The notes: generated by a model from the letters alone, not told the origin. A DNA stretch of 64,000 nucleotides from Eubacteriales bacterium (GCA_030533405.1 JAUNJF010000012.1:20692-84691); one strand, 5' to 3'. Positions 45,924 through 55,831 are shown, numbered from the stretch's first letter. Numbers and translations are program-made.

Positions 45924-45941
45924 TATAAGGAGGTTTGACCT

Positions 45942-46223
45942 ATGGCACGTTCACTTAAAAAAGGACCATTTGCAGATGGACATTTGCTTAAGAAAGTCGA
46001 TGCTTTGAATGCTAGTAACGATAAGCAGGTTATTAAAACTTGGTCACGTCGTTCTACTATCTTTCCTAGCTTCGTAGGACATACAATTGCAGTATATGAC
46101 GGAAGAAGACACGTTCCTGTATATGTTACAGAAGATATGGTTGGACACAAGCTTGGAGAGTTTGTTGCAACTAGAACTTACAAAGGACATGGTAAGGACG
46201 AGAAGAAGTCAAAAGTTAGATAA
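45942..46223 (+). CDS. rpsS: 30S ribosomal protein S19
   Basis: A 93-residue S19 of the 30S head. [19 protein letters not shown] and [23 protein letters not shown] are the family signatures. AAGGAGG precedes ATG 45942, 18 bases behind rplB. Confidence 0.98.
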   Translation: MARSLKKGPFADGHLLKKVDALNASNDKQVIKTWSRRSTIFPSFVGHTIAVYDGRRHVPVYVTEDMVGHKLGEFVATRTYKGHGKDEKKSKVR

Positions 46224-46248
46224 TCGGAATTGAAAGGAGGATTCATCC

Positions 46249-46635
46249 ATGGCAAAAGGACATAGATCCCAGATTAAAAGAGAGAGAAATGCGAATAAAG
46301 ATACAAGACCTTCAGCTAAGGTTTCTTACGCTAGAGTGTCTGTAACTAAAGCATGTTTCGTTTTAGATGCCATTAGAGGTAAGGATGTACAGACTGCACT
46401 TGCTATCTTAGCTTACAACCCAAGATATGCATCAAGTGTTATAGAGAAGTTATTAAAGTCAGCAGTTGCAAACGCTGAGAATAACAACGGAATGAAAATG
46501 GAAGACCTTTACATTGCAGAGTGTTATGCAAATAAGGGACCAACAATGAAGAGAATTCAACCAAGAGCACAGGGTAGAGCTTATAGAATCGAGAAGAGAA
46601 CAAGCCACATCACAATCGTGCTTGATGAAAGATAA
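46249..46635 (+). CDS. rplV: 50S ribosomal protein L22
   Basis: A 128-residue L22. The extended hairpin that reaches into the exit tunnel is visible around [20 protein letters not shown], together with AEVsynthesis-independent core [23 protein letters not shown] precedes ATG 46249. Macrolide-resistance changes would map to this loop; nothing unusual is seen. Confidence 0.98.
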   Translation: MAKGHRSQIKRERNANKDTRPSAKVSYARVSVTKACFVLDAIRGKDVQTALAILAYNPRYASSVIEKLLKSAVANAENNNGMKMEDLYIAECYANKGPTMKRIQPRAQGRAYRIEKRTSHITIVLDER

Positions 46636-46646
46636 GGAGGCATATA

Positions 46647-47312
46647 ATGGGACAGAAAGTTAATCCTCATGGTTTAAGAGTCGGTATCATCAAGGATTGG
46701 GATTCTAGATGGTATGCTGATACAAAGGATGGCGAATTTGCAAACAACTTAGTTGAAGATAACAAGATTCGTAAATACCTTAAGAAGAGACTTTACAATG
46801 CTCAGGTTTCTAAGATTGAAATCGAGAGAGCAACAGATAGACTCAAAGTTATCGTTTACACAGCAAAGCCTGGTGTAGTAATCGGTAAGGGTGGTGCTGA
46901 AATCGAGGCACTTAAGAAAGATGTAGCTAAGCTAACAGATAAGAAGTTAATGGTAGATGTTAAGGAAGTTAAAAAACCGGATGCAGACGCTCAGTTAGTT
47001 GCTGAGAATATTGCAGCTCAGTTAGAGAATCGTATCTCATTCCGTCGTGCTATGAAGTCTTGTATGGGTAGAACAATGAAGACTGGTGCGTTGGGAATTA
47101 AGACTTCTGTTTCTGGACGTTTAGGTGGTGCTGATATGGCTCGTACAGAGTTCTACAGTGAGGGTACAATTCCTCTTCAGACACTTCGTGCAGATATTGA
47201 CTATGGTTTTGCTGAGGCTGACACAACTTATGGTAAGGTTGGTGTTAAGACTTGGATTTATCATGGTGAAGTACTTCCAACTAAGAACAACAAGGAAGGG
47301 AGCGATAAATAA
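46647..47312 (+). CDS. rpsC: 30S ribosomal protein S3
   Basis: A 221-residue S3 with the KH domain ([20 protein letters not shown]) and the C-terminal segment [20 protein letters not shown]. It forms part of the mRNA entry helicase site. AAGGAGG lies upstream. Its stop shares one base with the rplP start. Confidence 0.98.
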   Translation: MGQKVNPHGLRVGIIKDWDSRWYADTKDGEFANNLVEDNKIRKYLKKRLYNAQVSKIEIERATDRLKVIVYTAKPGVVIGKGGAEIEALKKDVAKLTDKKLMVDVKEVKKPDADAQLVAENIAAQLENRISFRRAMKSCMGRTMKTGALGIKTSVSGRLGGADMARTEFYSEGTIPLQTLRADIDYGFAEADTTYGKVGVKTWIYHGEVLPTKNNKEGSDK

Positions 47313-47749
47313 TGTTAATGCCTAAAAGAGTTAAACATAGAAAGCAGTTCAGAGGCTCTATGGCTGGTAAAGCTACTAGAGGCAATACAATCAGCAATGG
47401 TGAATATGGTATTGTTGCAATGGAGCCAGCTTGGATTAAGTCAAATCAGATCGAAGCAGCCCGTGTCGCTATGACTCGTTACATTAAGCGTCAGGGTAAA
47501 GTTTGGATCAAGATTTTCCCTGATAAGCCTTATACTTCTAAGCCTATCGGTGTTCGTATGGGTAAAGGTAAAGGTAATGTAGAAGGATGGGTAGCAGTAG
47601 TTAAGCCAGGTCGTGTAATGTTCGAAATCGCTGGTGTTCCAGAGGAAACAGCAAGAGAAGCGTTGAGACTTGCTACACACAAGTTACCAATCAAATGTAA
47701 AATCGTTTCAAAAGCAGATTTAGAGGGAGGTGCAAGCAGTGAAAACTAA
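47312..47749 (+). CDS. rplP: 50S ribosomal protein L16
   Basis: A 145-residue L16 that helps place A-site t[22 protein letters not shown] and [19 protein letters not shown] are typical. ATG 47312 overlaps the rpsC stop; a second ATG at 47318 is less likely because family members begin MLMPK. The end overlaps rpmC. Confidence 0.98.
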   Translation: MLMPKRVKHRKQFRGSMAGKATRGNTISNGEYGIVAMEPAWIKSNQIEAARVAMTRYIKRQGKVWIKIFPDKPYTSKPIGVRMGKGKGNVEGWVAVVKPGRVMFEIAGVPEETAREALRLATHKLPIKCKIVSKADLEGGASSEN

Positions 47750-47942
47750 GGAATTTCGTGAAGATTTAAGATCTAAGAATATTGATGAGTTAAATGCAGA
47801 GTTAGTAGCTGCTAAGAAGGAATTATTCAATTTAAGATTCCAGAATGCAACTAACCAGTTAGAGAATACAAGCAGAATTAAAGAGGTAAGAAGAAATATC
47901 GCTAGAATCCAGTCAGTTATGACTGAGAAGGCTAACGCTTAA
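47739..47942 (+). CDS. rpmC: 50S ribosomal protein L29
   Basis: A 67-residue two-helix protein ([40 protein letters not shown]). GTG 47739 is chosen because GGGAGG ends eight bases upstream. It lies 11 bases inside rplP, so the genes overlap. A GTG at 47730 would leave no spacing. Confidence 0.95.
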   Translation: MKTKEFREDLRSKNIDELNAELVAAKKELFNLRFQNATNQLENTSRIKEVRRNIARIQSVMTEKANA

Positions 47943-47965
47943 TTATCTTGGAAGGAGGAATTATT

Positions 47966-48220
47966 GTGGAAAGAAATCTAAGAAAAACACGTGTAGGTAT
48001 CGTAACAAGTGATAAGATGGATAAAACAATTGTTGTTTCAATCGTAGATAATGTTAAGCACCCTCTTTATGGTAAGATTGTAAAGAGAACTTATAAGTTA
48101 AAGGCACATGATGAGAACAATGAATGTCACATTGGCGATAGAGTTAAGGTAATGGAGACAAGACCTTTATCTAAGGATAAGAGATGGAGACTTGTTGAAA
48201 TCGTAGAGAAAGCTAAATAA
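47966..48220 (+). CDS. rpsQ: 30S ribosomal protein S17
   Basis: An 84-residue OB-fold protein binding the 5' domain of 16S r[23 protein letters not shown] and [20 protein letters not shown] are conserved. The start is GTG 47966, seven bases behind AAGGAGG; the frame continues upstream through that site, so the earlier TTG 47948 is not the start. Confidence 0.96.
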   Translation: MERNLRKTRVGIVTSDKMDKTIVVSIVDNVKHPLYGKIVKRTYKLKAHDENNECHIGDRVKVMETRPLSKDKRWRLVEIVEKAK

Positions 48221-48237
48221 TTAAGGAGGCAAAGGAA

Positions 48238-48606
48238 ATGGTACAACAGGAAACAAGACTTAGAGTTGCTGATAATACCGGAGCAAAAGAGTTACTTTGC
48301 ATCAGAGTATTAGGCGGTTCTACTAGAAGATATGCTAATATCGGAGATGTTATCGTTGCCTCTGTTAAAGATGCAACACCAGGCGGTGTTGTAAAGAAGG
48401 GTGACGTTGTTAAGGCAGTAGTCGTTCGTACAAAGAAGGGCGCACGCCGTAAAGATGGATCTTACATCAAATTTGATGAGAATGCTGCAGTTATTATTAA
48501 GGATGATATGAATCCAAAGGGAACTCGTATTTTCGGACCTGTAGCTAGAGAGCTTAGAGATAAGAAATTCATGAAGATCGTTTCATTAGCACCAGAAGTT
48601 TTATAG
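48238..48606 (+). CDS. rplN: 50S ribosomal protein L14
   Basis: A 122-residue L14 located at the subunit interface. [20 protein letters not shown] and [20 protein letters not shown] are family signatures. AGGAGG precedes ATG 48238. Confidence 0.98.
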   Translation: MVQQETRLRVADNTGAKELLCIRVLGGSTRRYANIGDVIVASVKDATPGGVVKKGDVVKAVVVRTKKGARRKDGSYIKFDENAAVIIKDDMNPKGTRIFGPVARELRDKKFMKIVSLAPEVL

Positions 48607-48618
48607 GGAGGTGTCAGG

Positions 48619-48936
48619 ATGGCAACTAGTAAAATTAAAAAAGATGACTTAGTTCAGGTTATCACTGGTAAAGACAAAGGTAAATCAGGTAAGGTTTTAT
48701 CAGTAGATACAAAAAACAATAAAGTATTAGTTGAGGGTGTCAACATGGTTTCTAAGCATTCTAAACCAAGTATGGCAAATCAGCAGGGTGGAATTATCGA
48801 GAAGGAAGCACCTATTGATATTTCTAACGTAATGTATGTTCACAAGGGTAAGCCAGTAAGAATCGGTTTCCAGGGCGAGAAGAAGGAAAAAGTTCGTGTG
48901 GCTAAAGTGAACGGTAAGTTAGAGAAAATTGACTAA
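48619..48936 (+). CDS. rplX: 50S ribosomal protein L24
   Basis: A 105-residue KOW-domain protein and assembly initiator. IKKDDLVQVITGKDKGKSGK and KHSKPSMANQQGGIIEKEAP are typical. GGGAGGTG precedes ATG 48619. Confidence 0.98.
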   Translation: MATSKIKKDDLVQVITGKDKGKSGKVLSVDTKNNKVLVEGVNMVSKHSKPSMANQQGGIIEKEAPIDISNVMYVHKGKPVRIGFQGEKKEKVRVAKVNGKLEKID

Positions 48937-48958
48937 TTAAGAGAGGAGGCCATATAAG

Positions 48959-49498
48959 TTGAGTAGATTAAAAGAACAGTACAATAGCGAGATTAAAGAC
49001 GCTATGGTAAAGAAATTCGGTTATAAGAACGTTATGGAGATTCCTAAGCTTGAGAAGATCGTAATCAACATGGGTGTTGGTGAGGCAAAGGAAAACCATA
49101 AGCTTTTAGATACAGCAGTTGCTGACTTAGAGATTATTACTGGTCAGAAGGCAGTTGTTACTCGTGCTAAGAAGTCTATTGCTAACTTCAAGTTAAGAGA
49201 GGGCATGCCTATCGGATGTAAAGTTACACTTCGTGGAGAGAGAATGTATGAGTTCGCTGATCGTTTGATTAATCTTTCATTGCCACGTGTACGTGACTTT
49301 AGAGGTATTAATCCAAATGCATTCGACGGTAGAGGTAACTATGCATTAGGTATCAAGGAACAGTTAATTTTCCCTGAAATCGAGTACGATAAGGTAGATA
49401 AAGTTAGAGGTATGGATATCATTTTCGTTACTACTGCAAAGACTGACGAAGAGGCTCGTGAGTTATTAACTTTATTCGGAATGCCATTTAAGAAATAA
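48959..49498 (+). CDS. rplE: 50S ribosomal protein L5
   Basis: A 179-residue L5 that binds 5S r[43 protein letters not shown] and the end [20 protein letters not shown] are conserved. The start is TTG 48959 with GAGAGGAGG upstream; no ATG is available at the normal N-terminus. Confidence 0.97.
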   Translation: MSRLKEQYNSEIKDAMVKKFGYKNVMEIPKLEKIVINMGVGEAKENHKLLDTAVADLEIITGQKAVVTRAKKSIANFKLREGMPIGCKVTLRGERMYEFADRLINLSLPRVRDFRGINPNAFDGRGNYALGIKEQLIFPEIEYDKVDKVRGMDIIFVTTAKTDEEARELLTLFGMPFKK

Positions 49499-49512
49499 TA
49501 GGAGGAAGATTC

Positions 49513-49698
49513 ATGGCTAAGAAGTCTATGGTTGTTAAACAACAGCGCAAACAGAAATTCTCTACAAGAGAATACACACGTTGTAACGTTTGTGGACGTC
49601 CACATTCAGTTTTAAGAAAATACGGAATTTGCAGAATCTGCTTCCGTGAGTTAGCATACAAGGGTGAAATCCCAGGCGTAAAGAAAGCTAGCTGGTAA
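49513..49698 (+). CDS. rpsZ: 30S ribosomal protein S14, zinc type
   Basis: A 61-residue short S14 with both zinc CxxC pairs (CNVCGRPH and CRICF). This is the zinc-dependent form typical of Firmicutes. Under zinc shortage many bacteria replace it with a zinc-free copy, which is not in this window. GGAGGA precedes ATG 49513. Confidence 0.98.
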   Translation: MAKKSMVVKQQRKQKFSTREYTRCNVCGRPHSVLRKYGICRICFRELAYKGEIPGVKKASW

Positions 49699-49723
49699 GA
49701 TTTTTTGAAGGAGGTAAATGACA

Positions 49724-50119
49724 ATGACAGATCCAATCGCAGATATGCTTACTAGAATTCGTAATGCGAATACTGCTAAACATGATACAGTAGATGTTCC
49801 TGCTTCAAAGATGAAGGAAGCAATCGCTAACATTCTTTTAGAAGAGGGATATATCAAAGCCGTAGATATGATTGAGGAAGGTAACTTCAAGACACTTCGT
49901 ATCACATTAAAGTACGGTAAGGATAAAAACGAGAAGATTATTACTGGTATTAAGAGAATTTCTAAACCAGGTCTTCGTGTATACGCAGGCAAGGATGAGC
50001 TTCCAAAGGTATTAGGTGGCTTAGGTATTGCTATTATTTCAACAAACAAGGGTGTACTTACTGACAAGCAGGCTCGTGCTGCTCAGGTTGGTGGAGAAGT
50101 ATTAGCATTTGTTTGGTAG
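49724..50119 (+). CDS. rpsH: 30S ribosomal protein S8
   Basis: A 131-residue S8, central for assembly of the 30S platform. [20 protein letters not shown] is typical, with the C-terminal [23 protein letters not shown] 49724 gives correct spacing (nine bases) from AGGAGG, while ATG 49718 is only three bases away. S8 represses the spc operon in some bacteria. Confidence 0.97.
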   Translation: MTDPIADMLTRIRNANTAKHDTVDVPASKMKEAIANILLEEGYIKAVDMIEEGNFKTLRITLKYGKDKNEKIITGIKRISKPGLRVYAGKDELPKVLGGLGIAIISTNKGVLTDKQARAAQVGGEVLAFVW

Positions 50120-50128
50120 GCATTGAGC

Positions 50129-50224
50129 ACTTAATGAGAACGAGCAAAGCGAAGTTCGAATTTAGTGTGAAAGCCCATCCTAATACTTAATGAGAACGAG
50201 TTGAAAACGAAGTTCGAGTTTAGT
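50129..50224 (+). repeat. duplicated 38-40 bp repeat in the rpsH-rplF gap
   Basis: ACTTAATGAGAACGAG opens both copies (50129-50166 and 50185-50224) and CGAAGTTCGA-TTTAGT closes both. The middles differ (CAAAG versus TTGAAAA). Each copy is weakly self-complementary (GAAC with GTTC). The 176-base gap is otherwise without a gene and separates two genes that are usually nearly adjacent. Confidence 0.75.
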
Positions 50225-50295
50225 AGAATGGAAAGAGTAACTATAGAGAATAAGTATATAGACAATAAGTCTACAGAATTTAAGGAGGTAACGGC

Positions 50296-50835
50296 ATGTC
50301 ACGTATCGGAAGAATGCCTATCGCGGTACCAGCAGGCGTAACTGTTGATATTGCAGAAAATAATCAAGTGACTGTAAAAGGACCAAAGGGTACACTTTCA
50401 AGAGTATTACCTGCGGAAATGGACATTAAGCTTGAAGGTGATCAGGTTGTTGTAACTAGACCAAATGATTTAAAGAAGATGAAGTCTTTACATGGTCTTA
50501 CAAGAACATTAATCAACAATATGGTTGTAGGTGTAACTGATGGTTATACAAAAGAGTTAGAAGTAAACGGTGTAGGTTACAGAGCTGCTAAGCAGGGTAA
50601 GAAGTTAGTTCTTAACTTAGGATACTCTCATCCAGTAGAGATGGAAGATCCTGAAGGTGTTGAGTCTAGCGTAGATGGTAACAAGATTATCGTTTCAGGT
50701 ATTAATAAAGAAAAAGTTGGCCAATATGCTGCTGAAATCAGAGAGAAGAGAAAACCAGAACCTTACAAAGGTAAAGGTATTAAGTATGCTGATGAAGTTA
50801 TCAGACGTAAAGTTGGTAAGACTGGTAAGAAATAA
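50296..50835 (+). CDS. rplF: 50S ribosomal protein L6
   Basis: A 179-residue L6. [20 protein letters not shown] and [20 protein letters not shown] are family signatures. AAGGAGG precedes ATG 50296. The unusual repeat-bearing gap lies upstream. Confidence 0.98.
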   Translation: MSRIGRMPIAVPAGVTVDIAENNQVTVKGPKGTLSRVLPAEMDIKLEGDQVVVTRPNDLKKMKSLHGLTRTLINNMVVGVTDGYTKELEVNGVGYRAAKQGKKLVLNLGYSHPVEMEDPEGVESSVDGNKIIVSGINKEKVGQYAAEIREKRKPEPYKGKGIKYADEVIRRKVGKTGKK

Positions 50836-50853
50836 TTAAAGGAGTGAGATAGG

Positions 50854-51222
50854 ATGATTAAGAAAGAGTCAAGAAGTAAGGTTCGTACAAAGAAACATTT
50901 AAGAATCCGTAACCGCTTTAGCGGTACTGCTGAAAGACCACGTTTAGCTGTATTCAGAAGTAATAATCATATGTACGCTCAAATTATTGATGATACAGTC
51001 GGCAACACATTAGTTTCTGCATCAACTGTTCAGAAAGAGGTTAAGGCAGAAATCGAGAAGACAAATAACGTAGATGCAGCAGCTTACTTAGGTAAGGTGA
51101 TCGCTGAGAGAGCGTTAAATAAAGGTATTAAGGAAGTTGTCTTTGATAGAGGCGGATTTATATATCAGGGTAAAGTAAAAGCGTTAGCAGATGCAGCAAG
51201 AGAAGCTGGTCTGGAATTCTAA
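50854..51222 (+). CDS. rplR: 50S ribosomal protein L18
   Basis: A 122-residue 5S rRNA-binding protein. RKHLRIRNR-type start ([20 protein letters not shown]) and [20 protein letters not shown] are typical. AAAGGAG precedes ATG 50854. Confidence 0.98.
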   Translation: MIKKESRSKVRTKKHLRIRNRFSGTAERPRLAVFRSNNHMYAQIIDDTVGNTLVSASTVQKEVKAEIEKTNNVDAAAYLGKVIAERALNKGIKEVVFDRGGFIYQGKVKALADAAREAGLEF

Positions 51223-51240
51223 TAAGGAGGAAAACAACAT

Positions 51241-51750
51241 ATGAAGCATACTATTATTGATGCTAGTCAGTTAGAATTAGAAGAACAGGTAGTTGCCATC
51301 AAGCGTGTAACAAAGGTTGTTAAAGGTGGCCGTAATATGAGATTTGCTGCGCTTGTAGTAGTTGGTGACAAGAATGGTCATGTTGGCGCTGGTCTTGGTA
51401 AAGCAGCCGAGATTCCAGAGGCAATTCGTAAAGGTAAAGAGGATGCAATTAAGAGTTTGGTAGAAGTTCCTATCAATGATCATGGTAGTATCCCACATGA
51501 CTTCACAGGAAAGTTTGGAAGTGCTTCTGTACTTCTTAAAGCATCTCCAGAAGGTACTGGTATTATCGCTGGTGGTCCTGCACGTAAGGTGTTAGAGCTT
51601 GCTGGTTACAAGAATATCCGTACAAAGTCTTTAGGATCAAACAACAAGCAGAACGTAGTTTTAGCTACAATCAATGGTTTGTCAAACTTAAAGACTCCAG
51701 AAGAGGTTGCAAAACTTCGTGGAAAATCTGTTGAAGAGATCTTAGGTTAA
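51241..51750 (+). CDS. rpsE: 30S ribosomal protein S5
   Basis: A 169-residue S5 with its double-stranded RNA-binding domain ([40 protein letters not shown]) and the C-terminal fold. It contributes to decoding accuracy. AAGGAGG precedes ATG 51241. Confidence 0.98.
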   Translation: MKHTIIDASQLELEEQVVAIKRVTKVVKGGRNMRFAALVVVGDKNGHVGAGLGKAAEIPEAIRKGKEDAIKSLVEVPINDHGSIPHDFTGKFGSASVLLKASPEGTGIIAGGPARKVLELAGYKNIRTKSLGSNNKQNVVLATINGLSNLKTPEEVAKLRGKSVEEILG

Positions 51751-51764
51751 GGAGGATTTTGAAA

Positions 51765-51947
51765 ATGGCAGATAAAGTAAGAGTTACTTTAGTAAAGTCT
51801 CCAATCGGTGCAGTTCCTAAGCATAGAAGAACTGTAGAAGCATTAGGTCTTAAGAAGGTTAACAAGAGCGTTGAGCTTCCAAACAATGCTGCTACAAAGG
51901 GTATGACTGATCAGGTTAGACATTTAGTAAAGGTAGAAGAGATTTAA
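51765..51947 (+). CDS. rpmD: 50S ribosomal protein L30
   Basis: A 60-residue L30 (KVRVTLVKSPIGAVPKHRRT). ATG 51765 is nine bases behind AAGGAGG; the in-frame TTG 51759 is too close. It follows rpsE by 14 bases. Confidence 0.96.
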   Translation: MADKVRVTLVKSPIGAVPKHRRTVEALGLKKVNKSVELPNNAATKGMTDQVRHLVKVEEI

Positions 51948-51977
51948 TAAATATTAAAGATAAGGAGGTACACGTTA

Positions 51978-52418
51978 ATGAATTTATCTACATTAAAGCC
52001 AGCAGAAGGTTCTAAGCACAGTGATAATTTCAGAAAAGGTCGTGGCCATGGTTCAGGAAATGGTAAGACTGCAGGTAAGGGTCATAAGGGACAGAAGGCT
52101 CGTTCAGGAGCAACAAGACCTGGATTCGAAGGTGGTCAGATGCCATTATATAGAAGACTTCCAAAGAGAGGATTCCATTGTCCAAGCTCTAAGGAAATCG
52201 TTGCTATCAATGTAGCTGCACTTAATGCATTTGATGATGGTGCAGAGGTATCTGTTGCAACATTGATTGAGACAGGTATTGTTAGCAATCCTAAAGATGG
52301 TGTTAAGATTTTAGGAAATGGTGAACTTACAAAGAAGCTTACTGTTAAAGCGAATGCATTTAGCGCTTCTGCAGTACAGAAGATTGAGGCACTTGGTGGA
52401 AAAGCAGAGGTGATGTAA
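51978..52418 (+). CDS. rplO: 50S ribosomal protein L15
   Basis: A 146-residue L15. The Gly/Arg-rich N-terminus ([20 protein letters not shown]) and [18 protein letters not shown] are typical. AAGGAGG precedes ATG 51978. secY starts two bases after its stop. Confidence 0.98.
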   Translation: MNLSTLKPAEGSKHSDNFRKGRGHGSGNGKTAGKGHKGQKARSGATRPGFEGGQMPLYRRLPKRGFHCPSSKEIVAINVAALNAFDDGAEVSVATLIETGIVSNPKDGVKILGNGELTKKLTVKANAFSASAVQKIEALGGKAEVM

Positions 52419-52419
52419 T

Positions 52420-53733
52420 ATGTTCAAAACCTTAGTAAATGCATTTAAAATCGAGCAGTTACGTAAGAGAATATTTTACACATTTTGGATTGTTATTGTT
52501 GTACGTTTGGGATGTCAATTACCGATTCCGGGAATTGACGTTGCCAAAGTGCAAGAGTATTTGCAGAGTGTAGTAGGAAGCTCTTATAGCTTTATTGATT
52601 CTTTTACTGGTGGTTCGTTTTTATCAATGTCAGTGTTTGCACTTAGTGTAACACCATACATTACTTCATCCATTATTATGCAGCTTTTAACAATTGCAAT
52701 TCCTGCATTGGAAGAAATGCATCGTGATGGTGAGGATGGTAGAAAGAAGATTCAGAAGATTACAAGATATGTATCAATTGCACTTGCAATTATTGAAAGT
52801 TCAGGTCTTGCACTTGGATTTTCAAGACAGGGTGCTTTGGGACAGACAAATTTCTTTACAGTATTAACAATCATTGTTACATTAACTGCTGGTAGTACAA
52901 TTATCATGTGGTTAGGTGAAAGAATTTCAGATAAAGGTATTGGAAATGGTATTTCAATTATCTTGTTGATTAATATCGTATCTCGTATGCCATCTGATTT
53001 CGCTGATTTATATCAGATGTTTGTTAGTGGTAAGGATTTAGTACAGGCAGTAGTTGCTGTTGCTATTATTGTTTTTGTTGTAATTGGAACAACAATTCTT
53101 GTTATTTTATTACAGGATGCAGAGAGACGTATTCCAGTTCAGTATTCAAAGAAACTTCAGGGAAGAAAGTTAGCTGGCGCACAGTCAAGCTATATTCCAT
53201 TAAAAGTTAATACTGCAGGTGTTATTCCTATTATCTTTGCTGCATCGCTTTTGTCAATTCCATCTATTTTTATTAACTTGTTTAGTATTCAGGCTGGAAC
53301 AACATGGCAAAAGATTTTACAGGGTCTCAACCAGAATTATTGGTTTAACCCAGAGTATCCATGGGCTTCTGTTGGATTACTCGTATATATTGCGTTAAAT
53401 ATTATTTTCGCTTACTTCTATACATCGATTACATTTAATCCGATGGAAGTTGCAAATAATATGAAGAAGAGTGGTGGATTTATCCCAGGTATTCGTCCTG
53501 GTAAGCCAACTCAGGATTATTTGAATAAGATATTGAACTATATTGTTTTAATTGGTGTAATTGGATTATTGATTGTTGCATTAATTCCAATCTTCTTCAA
53601 TGGTTGGTTTAAGGCAAATGTATCCTTCGGTGGTACTTCGTTAATCATTATTGTCGGTGTTATCTTAGAGACAATGAAGCAGTTAGAATCACAGATGTTA
53701 GTTCGTAACTATTCAGGATTTTTGAATGATTAA
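52420..53733 (+). CDS. secY: preprotein translocase subunit SecY
   Basis: A 437-residue channel protein of the SecYEG translocase with ten helices. The plug region follows VRLGCQLPIPGIDVAKVQEY. Further marks are SVFALSVTPYITSSIIMQLL, the cytoplasmic loop with ERRIPVQYSKK that contacts the ribosome and SecA, and MKKSGGFIPGIRPGKPTQDY. ATG 52420 lies just behind the rplO stop with GGTGAT upstream, so it probably relies on coupled translation. A hairpin array follows its stop. Confidence 0.97.
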   Translation: MFKTLVNAFKIEQLRKRIFYTFWIVIVVRLGCQLPIPGIDVAKVQEYLQSVVGSSYSFIDSFTGGSFLSMSVFALSVTPYITSSIIMQLLTIAIPALEEMHRDGEDGRKKIQKITRYVSIALAIIESSGLALGFSRQGALGQTNFFTVLTIIVTLTAGSTIIMWLGERISDKGIGNGISIILLINIVSRMPSDFADLYQMFVSGKDLVQAVVAVAIIVFVVIGTTILVILLQDAERRIPVQYSKKLQGRKLAGAQSSYIPLKVNTAGVIPIIFAASLLSIPSIFINLFSIQAGTTWQKILQGLNQNYWFNPEYPWASVGLLVYIALNIIFAYFYTSITFNPMEVANNMKKSGGFIPGIRPGKPTQDYLNKILNYIVLIGVIGLLIVALIPIFFNGWFKANVSFGGTSLIIIVGVILETMKQLESQMLVRNYSGFLND

Positions 53734-53900
53734 TCGTAAGTAATTTGTACTTACGATAGAATAAACACATGAAAACCGTAGGAAGACAGCCACGCTGTAT
53801 CCCTGCGGTTTCGGTGGTTTATATAACTCGAAGTAAATGTTACTTCGCGAGCATGCAATTAAATAAGACGAAGCCGCAATGTGGATGGCGTCGTGTTATT
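53734..53900 (+). repeat. array of four small hairpins between secY and adk
   Basis: TCGTAAGTA with TACTTACGA (53734-53756, 9 bp perfect). AACCGTAGG...ACAGC with GCTGT...CCTGCGGTT (53774-53810). CGAAGTAA-ATG-TTACTTCG (53829-53847, 8 bp perfect). AATAAGACGAAGCC with GGCGTCGTGTTATT (53862-53900, two mismatches). None has a strong T-run. The 191-base gap holds no gene of its own. Confidence 0.65.
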
Positions 53901-53924
53901 AAAAATTTACAAGGAGGAAAAGGT

Positions 53925-54569
53925 ATGAAGATTATTATGTTAGGTGCACCTGGTGCAGGAAAAGGAACACAGGCAAAGATGATTGCTGCAAAGTATGATA
54001 TTCCACACATTTCAACAGGTGATATTTTCCGTGCAAACATTAAGAACGGGACAGAACTTGGTGCAAAAGCAAAAGAGTATATGGATAAGGGATTACTTGT
54101 ACCAGATGAATTAGTTGTAGATCTTGTAATTGATCGTTTTAAAGAGCCTGATTGTGAAAAGGGATATGTATTAGATGGATTCCCAAGAACAATTCCTCAG
54201 GCTGAAGCACTTGATAAGGCTCTTACAGCAATTGGTGAGAGTGTAGATTATGCAATCAACGTTGAGGTACCTGATGACAATATCATCAACAGAATGGGTG
54301 GTAGACGTGCATGTGTAGGTTGTGGTGCAACATATCATATTGTATATAGTCCAACTAAGGTAGAGGGCAAGTGTGATACATGTGGTGGTGATTTGATTAT
54401 TCGTGATGATGATAAGCCAGAGACTGTAAAGAACAGATTATCTGTTTATCATGAGCAGACACAGCCATTGATCGATTACTATACAAACAAGGGAATTATT
54501 GCAGAAGTAGATGGAACGGTTGATATGAAGGATGTTTTCAATGCAATCGTTGGAATTTTAGGTGAGTAA
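53925..54569 (+). CDS. adk: adenylate kinase
   Basis: A 214-residue long-form adenylate kinase (ATP + AMP to 2 ADP). The Walker A is LGAPGAGKGTQA, the AMP site HISTGDIFRA and DGFPRT, and the LID carries a zinc knuckle with CVGC and CDTCGG, as in Gram-positives. ATG 53925 follows AAGGAGG; the open frame upstream runs through the hairpin array and is not coding. Confidence 0.98.
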   Translation: MKIIMLGAPGAGKGTQAKMIAAKYDIPHISTGDIFRANIKNGTELGAKAKEYMDKGLLVPDELVVDLVIDRFKEPDCEKGYVLDGFPRTIPQAEALDKALTAIGESVDYAINVEVPDDNIINRMGGRRACVGCGATYHIVYSPTKVEGKCDTCGGDLIIRDDDKPETVKNRLSVYHEQTQPLIDYYTNKGIIAEVDGTVDMKDVFNAIVGILGE

Positions 54570-54571
54570 AT

Positions 54572-55339
54572 ATGGCAGTTTCTATAAAATCAAGCTCGGA
54601 AATAGAACTCATGCGTGAGGCGGGAAGAATTCTCGCCATCACACATGATGAATTAGCAAAACAGGTAAAACCAGGAATGTCTACATTAGATGTAGATAAA
54701 ATTGGCGAAGAGATTATTCGTAGCTATGGATGTATCCCTTCTTTCCTCAATTATAATGGATATCCAGCTTCTATTTGTGTATCGATTAATGATGAGGTAG
54801 TACATGGTATTCCTTGTAAGGAACGTATTATTCAGGATGACGATATTGTTAGTTTGGATGCAGGCGTAATTTATAAAGGATATCATTCAGATGCAGCAAG
54901 AACATTAATTATGCCGAATGCATCAGAAGAAGTACGAAAACTTGTAAAGGTTACAAGAGAAAGTTTCTTTGAAGGTATCAAACAGGCAGTTCCAGGAAAT
55001 CACATAAGAGATATTGGAAGAGCAATTCAGGAATATGCAGAAGGCTTTGGCTATTCAGTTGTTCGTGATTTAATTGGTCATGGAGTTGGTTCTAAATTAC
55101 ATGAGGACCCAGAGGTTCCGAATTTTGTTACTGTGCGTCGTGGACCAAAGCTTCGTCCGGGAATGACATTGGCAATTGAACCAATGATTAACATGGGTGA
55201 GTATGATGTCTATTGGTTGGATGATGATTGGACTGTTGTGGCAGAGGATGGATTGCCATCGGCACATTATGAAAATACAATTTTAATTACCGAGGGTGAA
55301 CCTGAAATTTTATCGACAGCGCCAGGAATTGAATTGTAA
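54572..55339 (+). CDS. map: methionine aminopeptidase, type I
   Basis: A 255-residue dinuclear-metal enzyme that removes N-terminal Met. Metal ligands lie in VSLDAGVIYKGYHSDAARTL (two Asp), LIGHGVGSKLHEDP (His), IEPMINMG (Glu) and the last Glu near HYENTILITEGEPE. ATG 54572 is three bases after adk, so translation is coupled. Confidence 0.97.
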   Translation: MAVSIKSSSEIELMREAGRILAITHDELAKQVKPGMSTLDVDKIGEEIIRSYGCIPSFLNYNGYPASICVSINDEVVHGIPCKERIIQDDDIVSLDAGVIYKGYHSDAARTLIMPNASEEVRKLVKVTRESFFEGIKQAVPGNHIRDIGRAIQEYAEGFGYSVVRDLIGHGVGSKLHEDPEVPNFVTVRRGPKLRPGMTLAIEPMINMGEYDVYWLDDDWTVVAEDGLPSAHYENTILITEGEPEILSTAPGIEL

Positions 55340-55379
55340 TCATTTATAATAGAAGGAAGAGGAAATAGGAGGATATTAT

Positions 55380-55598
55380 ATGGCAAAGGCAGATGTAATT
55401 GAAATTGAAGGAACAGTAGTTGAGAAATTACCAAATGCAATGTTTAAAGTAGAGTTGGAAAATGGTCATGAAGTATTAGCACACATTAGTGGTAAGTTAA
55501 GAATGAACTATATTAAAATCTTACCAGGAGATAAGGTAACATTAGAATTATCACCTTATGATTTGACCAAGGGAAGAATCAAATGGAGAGAAAAGTAA
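55380..55598 (+). CDS. infA: translation initiation factor IF-1
   Basis: A 72-residue OB-fold protein that blocks the A site during initiation. [20 protein letters not shown] and [20 protein letters not shown] are typical. TAGGAGG precedes ATG 55380. No KOW-domain (L14e-like) gene lies between map and infA, although some Firmicutes have one there. Confidence 0.98.
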   Translation: MAKADVIEIEGTVVEKLPNAMFKVELENGHEVLAHISGKLRMNYIKILPGDKVTLELSPYDLTKGRIKWREK

Positions 55599-55626
55599 AA
55601 AAACTGAAAATATAGGAAAAATTTGC

Positions 55627-55655
55627 TTGCATTCATTTGACGAAGATGATAGAAT
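55627..55655 (+). promoter_or_regulatory. possible internal promoter before rpmJ
   Basis: TTGCAT (55627-55632) and TAGAAT (55650-55655) are 17 bases apart in the 119-base gap between infA and rpmJ. It could give extra transcription of rpmJ and the alpha genes. Confidence 0.5.
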
Positions 55656-55717
55656 AGTTATTCGTAGCGGACTTTTTACAGAGAAAGTCAAAACTCTTTT
55701 TGAAAGGAGAGATTTTA

Positions 55718-55831
55718 ATGAAGGTTAGAGCATCTGTAAAACCAATTTGCGATAAGTGCAAAATCATTAAAAGAAAAGGTAGTATCAGAGTAATCTGTGA
55801 GAACCCAAAGCATAAGCAGAGACAGGGATAA
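55718..55831 (+). CDS. rpmJ: 50S ribosomal protein L36
   Basis: A 37-residue protein, [15 protein letters not shown] through HKQRQG. It has the zinc ligands Cys11, Cys14, Cys27 and His32 of the zinc-binding L36 form. AAAGGAGAG precedes ATG 55718. It sits at its usual place between infA and rpsM. Confidence 0.97.
   Translation: MKVRASVKPICDKCKIIKRKGSIRVICENPKHKQRQG

Noticed and set aside
50129-50224. CRISPR-like repeat
   Set aside because: Only two copies with variable centres, no spacer series and no cas genes.
53769-53924. Upstream extension of adk
   Set aside because: The frame is open by chance through the hairpin array; the adenylate kinase signature starts right at ATG 53925 with a strong ribosome site.
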